A program made the position numbers and the translations under genes. DNA of 26,348 nucleotides from Silene noctiflora (lineage: Eukaryota; Streptophyta; Magnoliopsida; Caryophyllales; Caryophyllaceae): positions 142,661-169,008 of the forward strand of contig VHZZ01000342.1 of the NCBI GenBank assembly GCA_009801015.1, read 5' to 3'. The notes beneath the pieces are model-generated. The model worked only from the letters and a program-made list of their open reading frames with translations. It was not told where the DNA came from and did not search any database. Below, piece after piece: positions 22,560-26,348 of the stretch (positions within the stretch are counted from its first letter, which is position 1; every line of letters starts with the position of its first letter).

Positions 22560-22850
22560 ATTAGCTATTACATGGGAAATAGCTACCCTTAGATTATCCT
22601 TTCAAATAATGGTACGAAACTCCATAGGAAGGATGTCTAAAACTATAATTTCAGTGTTGGATACAACGGCTCGATTAGCTAATTAATCTCTAGCTCGATT
22701 AGCCTTAAAGTTATTACTGACAAGTTGATCCTCTTGTACATGCTGGATACAGGAGGCGATATCCATAGAATATTAAGCTTATCGATATGGAGTAATTTAG
22801 TCCTCTTCATACCAACTAAAATATATAAAAGTTCGGCTCTCATGGATGAA
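22560..22850 (-). pseudogene. Old LINE RNase H-domain remnant
   Basis: Reading the - strand, one frame gives MRAELLYILVGMKRTKLLHI from about 22842. A second frame gives MDIASCIQHVQEDQLV, then NFKANRARD, a stop, LANRAVVSNTEIIVLDILPM, another stop and KDNLRVAISHV. These match the order of a plant LINE-encoded RNase H tail: AEL helix, an NRAA.LAN-like segment, then a VLD.LPMEVR-type end. One frameshift and at least two stop codons show it is dead. It is separate from and more decayed than the LINE at 23315-24172. Confidence 0.6.
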
Positions 22851-23304
22851 CAAAAGTCACAAGAAACATAGTAGACTGAACGAAATTACATGTTTCATCT
22901 CTAAAAATATCACTACTACTGATGCGCTTAAATTACCTTTCATTGTTATATCAATATTCAATAAATACCAACCACGAGGAGGAGGTGACTATCTGACAAA
23001 ACTCATTATACCTTTGTATCTCAATTAAATAAGGGTTGTTTAATGAGAATACTCTGAACTATGAGGATACTGCTTAAGATACTCCAAACTACAAGCACAG
23101 TTAATTACAATGGGAACAATGCTCCTCCCCACACTTGAATCATACATTGTCCGCAATGTTGTAAAGGACTCTCAGTGGCACGCAACTCATTTCTTCATTG
23201 GTTGACTTACTTTTACACGGATTAGGTTGATCGAGATTTCGTGGGATGCAGTAAGCATGCAGCCTCTTGAAATATTTCAATGTATGATGGCGTAGTATAG
23301 TAAC
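22851..23304. other. Non-coding stretch between LINE remnants
   Basis: No gene is recognised. The left part may be further decayed sequence upstream of the RNase H remnant on the - strand; the right part is the target flank just beyond the 3' poly(A) of the younger LINE. Confidence 0.45.
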
Positions 23305-24172
23305 TTTTTTTTTTCTTGACAGTATGAAAAAGATTGCCAGTTATATAGCTTGCTTTGCTATATTGTGAGCAATCCTATTAAGTGACCTAGGTTAGTGACT
23401 TAAGGAGAAATAATGGCACAACGAGTAAAGGCTTCTAATAGTAGACACAATATTCTTCACTTCATGATTGATATCTCAAACACCATTGACTTGAAGCACC
23501 AAGCACAAACAGTCCGACACCCATCAATGTGTCTGTATCCTAACTCAAGGGCCTGCAAGATAACGAACTTCAGACCCATAGCTTCAGCTTGCAAAGGTGA
23601 TTTAGCCCAGAACTTAGATGAGTCACTATGTGATATGGAACCCAAATTGTCCAGAAAAATCCATCCTGCAGACGCTTGTAATCCAGTTGTCCAAGAAGCA
23701 TCACACTTAAGACAAATACTCCCAGTGCATAAGCGCAAACCAATAAGAGACAAAGGGTAGTGATTCTTGATACGATCCACAACAGTCAGATCATCCTCAT
23801 CCAAGGAAAGCTGAAGTTTAGAACCCAAAACTTTCCCTTCTTTTGCGATAGTATTAAGATTGGCATCATGATGAATACGTTGTAGGACAGAGTTAAAAAC
23901 AATGGAGGAAACACTCTTTCATTTCTAGTACACCAAATTTTCCACAGAACAGCAACAAACAAAGATATTCTATTAGTTGAGTCTTGTTGTTTGGAAAGAA
24001 ACAAGATCCAATTTACAATCCGGTTCTGAATTGGTAGATGTTGCTCAGTAGAACTTCTAATGCCAAGGAGGGAGTCAAACCACAACCTAGCAGCAAAGTC
24101 ACAATCCCTGAATAAATGTTCTTGAGTCTCAAGAGTGGGAGAATCAAAGGCACACAAACAGCAAGTGTGAAT
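23305..24172 (-). pseudogene. LINE (non-LTR retrotransposon) 3' part: zf-RVT and RNase H, broken
   Basis: The - strand from 24172 encodes IHTCCLCAFDSPTLETQEHL and FRDCDFAARLWFDSLLG, a zf-RVT-type Cys/His motif, followed by LFVAVLWKIWCTRNERVF. Near 23900 a frameshift is needed to continue as NSVLQRIHHDANLNTIAKEG. The RNase H domain follows: ICLKCDASWTTGLQASAGW, then SPLQAEAMGLKFVILQALEL. Near 23510 a second shift leads to SDCLCLVLQVNGV and DINHEVKNIVSTIRSL, with stops before PRSLNRIAHNIAKQAI. A short 3' UTR ends in ten A on the - strand (T run at 23305-23314). The reverse transcriptase part is missing because a Ty3/gypsy LTR begins at 24173; the rest should lie beyond that element. It encodes no functional protein now. 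Confidence 0.8.
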
Positions 24173-25509
24173 TGTAACACCCCCATACACCACAGTGCTT
24201 TACCAAGGCCGCCTTAGGCATAGATGTGCTACCATATCGGTTTCCCGAGGCAATGTATATCATTAGACAATCAAGAAACGTACTTTAAATAAATATTTTA
24301 AACTGATTACAACTGTCTTATCCAAACTGTCTAGCAAAAATAAAAAAGATCCAAAAGACAAACTGTCAAAGTCTCAAAGTCTAAGATCTAGCTACTAGAC
24401 ACACTGACTCAGCGGAAGCCTCTAACTTGTGATGATCACCCAGCCATCCCATGCGCATACAAGCTAAACCTGTTAAACAATTGTTCACCATCCCCGAATG
24501 GATTATCACAGATTACAAACACAAAACGGGGTCAATTACTGACAACACAAACCAACATAGCAAAACAACACAAGCCACACCAACTCCACCAACTCCACCA
24601 ACCCCACTCCATATCACTGACTACACACCCAAGGTGTGTAGCCCTGCCAGTGGAGGACCGCAGCCGTTCCCACCTAAGCCCCGCTCATCTTATCTGAGCG
24701 AAAACCTTGTTCATTAATGTGAACATCCCCTCCCGTGGCGGGTTCCACGAAGGGCGAATCAAGGGCGTTAAGCCACTCCCGCAAGTGACTCCAATCAGCC
24801 GAGGACGCACCTCGCAACACAACCAATACCACGCATCCACCATAACACGACATACAACCAAACATCAAAACATCCACCAACATAATAAACATACAATCAA
24901 TGCCAAAAACAAAATCAGTAACCAAGTAGGGAAACCCTACCTGTAAGGCAATCACCACGAAGTAACAATCTACGCTCAGAACCGCTCCTCTACAAATTCA
25001 CATCCTATACAAGCATATAGTCACAATTAAAATCATCACTACAAAAATCCCCAATTAACCCCCACAACACCCAATTAGGGTTTAAGCAACGTAAGCTAAA
25101 TGATACGAAAACGGTACTCAAGACTTATCCACAAGACAACGATCAAAACGATGCAAAGATCCNCAGAAACCGACGACTCTAGCCTTGAGATTTGCTAATA
25201 ACGCGATGAAGACAAGTCTACGCTCTCTCTTGTTTTTGAAAGGTTTTCTTTTGAGAAAGATGAATAAAGAATTGTGAAAGAACCGTCGGTGTAATTACTT
25301 ATTAATCTCGCGTTATTAACAAAATCCGATTAACAAAACCCGTAAGACAGACTTACTCGATCGAGTGACCCTTACTCGATCGAGTACCACCCTTACTCGA
25401 TCGAGTACCCATCAGGAAGAACCTGATTCCAAAACTGACCAAAACTTACTCGACAGAGTAAGCCCTACTCGATAGAGTAAGTATAAGCACAGAAAACCGT
25501 AGTATTACA
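24173..25509 (-). mobile_element. 3' LTR of a Ty3/gypsy chromovirus (1337 bp)
   Basis: On the + strand the LTR runs from TGTAACACCCCC (24173) to AGTATTACA (25509), so on the element's own - strand it reads TGTAATACT...GGGGGTGTTACA, with the usual TG...CA ends and TGTAA/TTACA inverted tips. Its inner boundary touches a polypurine tract, and the chromodomain polyprotein end lies 244 bp inside, which fixes the orientation and identity as the 3' LTR. The outer boundary cuts into the LINE coding sequence; the 5-bp target duplication should be ATTCA on the - strand (TGAAT, 24168-24172), with the partner copy outside the window. TTAATAAGTAATT near 25300 on the - strand could serve as TATA region, followed by a CT/GA-rich leader-like segment. 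One undetermined base (n) is at 25163. Confidence 0.85.
25354..25479. repeat. Cluster of five TACTCGATCGAGTA-type palindromes in the LTR
   Basis: Palindromic 14-mers lie at 25354-25367 (TACTCGATCGAGTG), 25373-25386 and 25394-25407 (both perfect TACTCGATCGAGTA), 25447-25460 (TACTCGACAGAGTA) and 25466-25479 (TACTCGATAGAGTA). Spacings between starts are 19, 21, 53 and 19 bp. They are in the U3 portion, near the 5' end of the LTR on the - strand, upstream of the likely transcription start. The regular dyads suggest enhancer-like protein binding sites or a slippage-prone repeat; function is not shown. Confidence 0.85.
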
Positions 25510-25752
25510 GTCTTCCCTCCTTAAAGGAATTTTGTCCCCAAAGTTCGACCCATACATAAGAAATAAACCTACTATCCCAACACACTATCACTCCACAACC
25601 AACATACGCACCACTACCACCACACATACTCAAAAACAAAACTCCCAACTACAACACAGACCGAGTAAACGACATCAAATAAATCCAAACTAACATAGAA
25701 CCACCCCCAAAACCCTATGCGACCATCTCCTACCCCCCTAAAAGAAACACAG
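25510..25752 (-). other. Polypurine tract and 3' untranslated part of the Ty3/gypsy element
   Basis: On the - strand GGGGACAAAATTCCTTTAAG leads into GGAGGGAAGAC, directly followed by the LTR start TGTAATAC. The purine run at 25510-25522 fits the plus-strand primer site. The preceding GGACAAAATTCC block resembles a conserved sequence in plant Tekay/Del-type elements. The rest to 25752 is G/T-rich untranslated sequence after the polyprotein stop. Confidence 0.75.
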
Positions 25753-26348
25753 TTACGTCCCCATAACCACACATACCTGATCAAACAGAGACGGATACCG
25801 CTCGCGCATAGCCTCTTCCGCCTCCCAAGTAGCTTCCTCTACCTCATGATTAGACCACAACACCTTAAGCAAAACCGTCTCCCCGGACCTAGTTTTCCGC
25901 ACCTTACGATCAAGAATCTGCTTCGAGACCTCAAGATAAGACAATGACTCGTCCAGCTCGATATTCTCCACCTCAAGCACGTGAGAAGGATCACTTACAT
26001 ACTTACGCAACTGAGAAACATGAAACACATTATGGACCCGATCCAAGGCCGGTGGTAAGGCTAATCTATAGGCAACCTCACCTACCCGATCCAAAATCTC
26101 ATACGGTCCTATGAACTTCTGGCTCAACTTTATTTTCTTTCCGAATCTCATCACACCACGCATAGAAGACACCTTCAAAAGTACCTTATCTCCAACCTGA
26201 AACTCTATGTCCCGACGATGTAGATCCGCATAGCTCTTTTGTCGATCCTAGGTCGCCTTCATCTTTTGCCGAATCACTTTCACTTGCTCTATCATATCCT
26301 GAACCAGCTGTGGTCCTAGAACCGCTGCCTCAGCACTATCATCCCAGC
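25753..26348 (-). pseudogene. Ty3/gypsy polyprotein C-terminus: integrase GPY/F module and chromodomain, with a stop
   Basis: The - strand frame enters from the window edge (WDDSAEAAVLGPQLVQDMIE), passes through RQKMKAT, meets an in-frame TAG at 26250-26248 and continues DRQKSYADLHRRDIEFQVGD and KVLLKVSSMRG to a stop at 25753. It contains the GPY/F integrase C-terminal motif (KFIGPYEILDRVG), the usual LPPALDRVHNVFHVSQLRKY segment, and a C-terminal chromodomain (YLEVSKQILDRKVRKTRSGE, then LLKVLWSNH.VEEATWE.E, YPSLF). This places it with chromoviruses of Tekay/Del type. The family position at the TAG is usually occupied by a Gln in A.QDRQKSYAD, so a C-to-T change is likely. The remainder of the polyprotein and the 5' LTR lie outside the window. 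Confidence 0.88.

Noticed and set aside
25354..25479. CRISPR-like short regular repeats
   Set aside because: Spacers are too short and unequal, the context is a plant LTR, and no cas genes are present.

Overview
This window is nuclear DNA from a flowering plant. Two intron-rich genes with GT-AG introns encode plant-type proteins, and they sit among MITEs, LINE remnants, a SINE fragment and a Ty3/gypsy chromovirus. Several repeats (the SINE 3' region, the LTR with TACTCGATCGAGTA palindromes, the gacgGTCT-type repeats) resemble what I recall from Caryophyllales, perhaps Caryophyllaceae. That placement is from memory, not from a search.

Left part (1-7193, + strand): a hAT-type transposon end and an eroded Stowaway-like MITE precede a nine-exon gene for a DNAJC8/SPF31-type J-domain protein (246 aa predicted). 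Its 2.9-kb first intron contains a degenerate tandem repeat of about 270-300 bp. Intron 7 carries a clean 493-bp hAT-type MITE with a perfect 8-bp target duplication.

Centre (8458-21109, - strand): a 21-exon gene for a BSU1-like Ser/Thr phosphatase of the BSL2/BSL3 type (991 aa predicted), with six Kelch repeats followed by a PP1-like catalytic domain. Every exon junction keeps frame and every catalytic motif is present. Introns hold at least one good Stowaway MITE, a SINE 3' fragment and an A/T-rich island. The two genes converge on a 1.26-kb intergenic stretch, and a 38-bp tandem repeat copies the last codons of BSL over and past its stop codon. The two proteins (spliceosome-associated J protein; brassinosteroid-pathway phosphatase) have no known joint function; they are ordinary neighbours.

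Right part (about 21.9-26.3 kb): a transposon-rich flank. From left to right it holds a short element between 9-bp direct repeats, a 439-bp retroposed segment with poly(A) tail and 14-bp target duplication enclosing an unidentified ORF, two decayed LINE RNase H remnants on the - strand, and the 3' LTR plus the C-terminal polyprotein end of a chromodomain-bearing Ty3/gypsy element. That element inserted into the younger LINE and runs off the window. I found no new multi-gene system. The most unusual items are the stop-codon-spanning tandem repeat, the retroposed unknown ORF and the palindrome cluster in the LTR.
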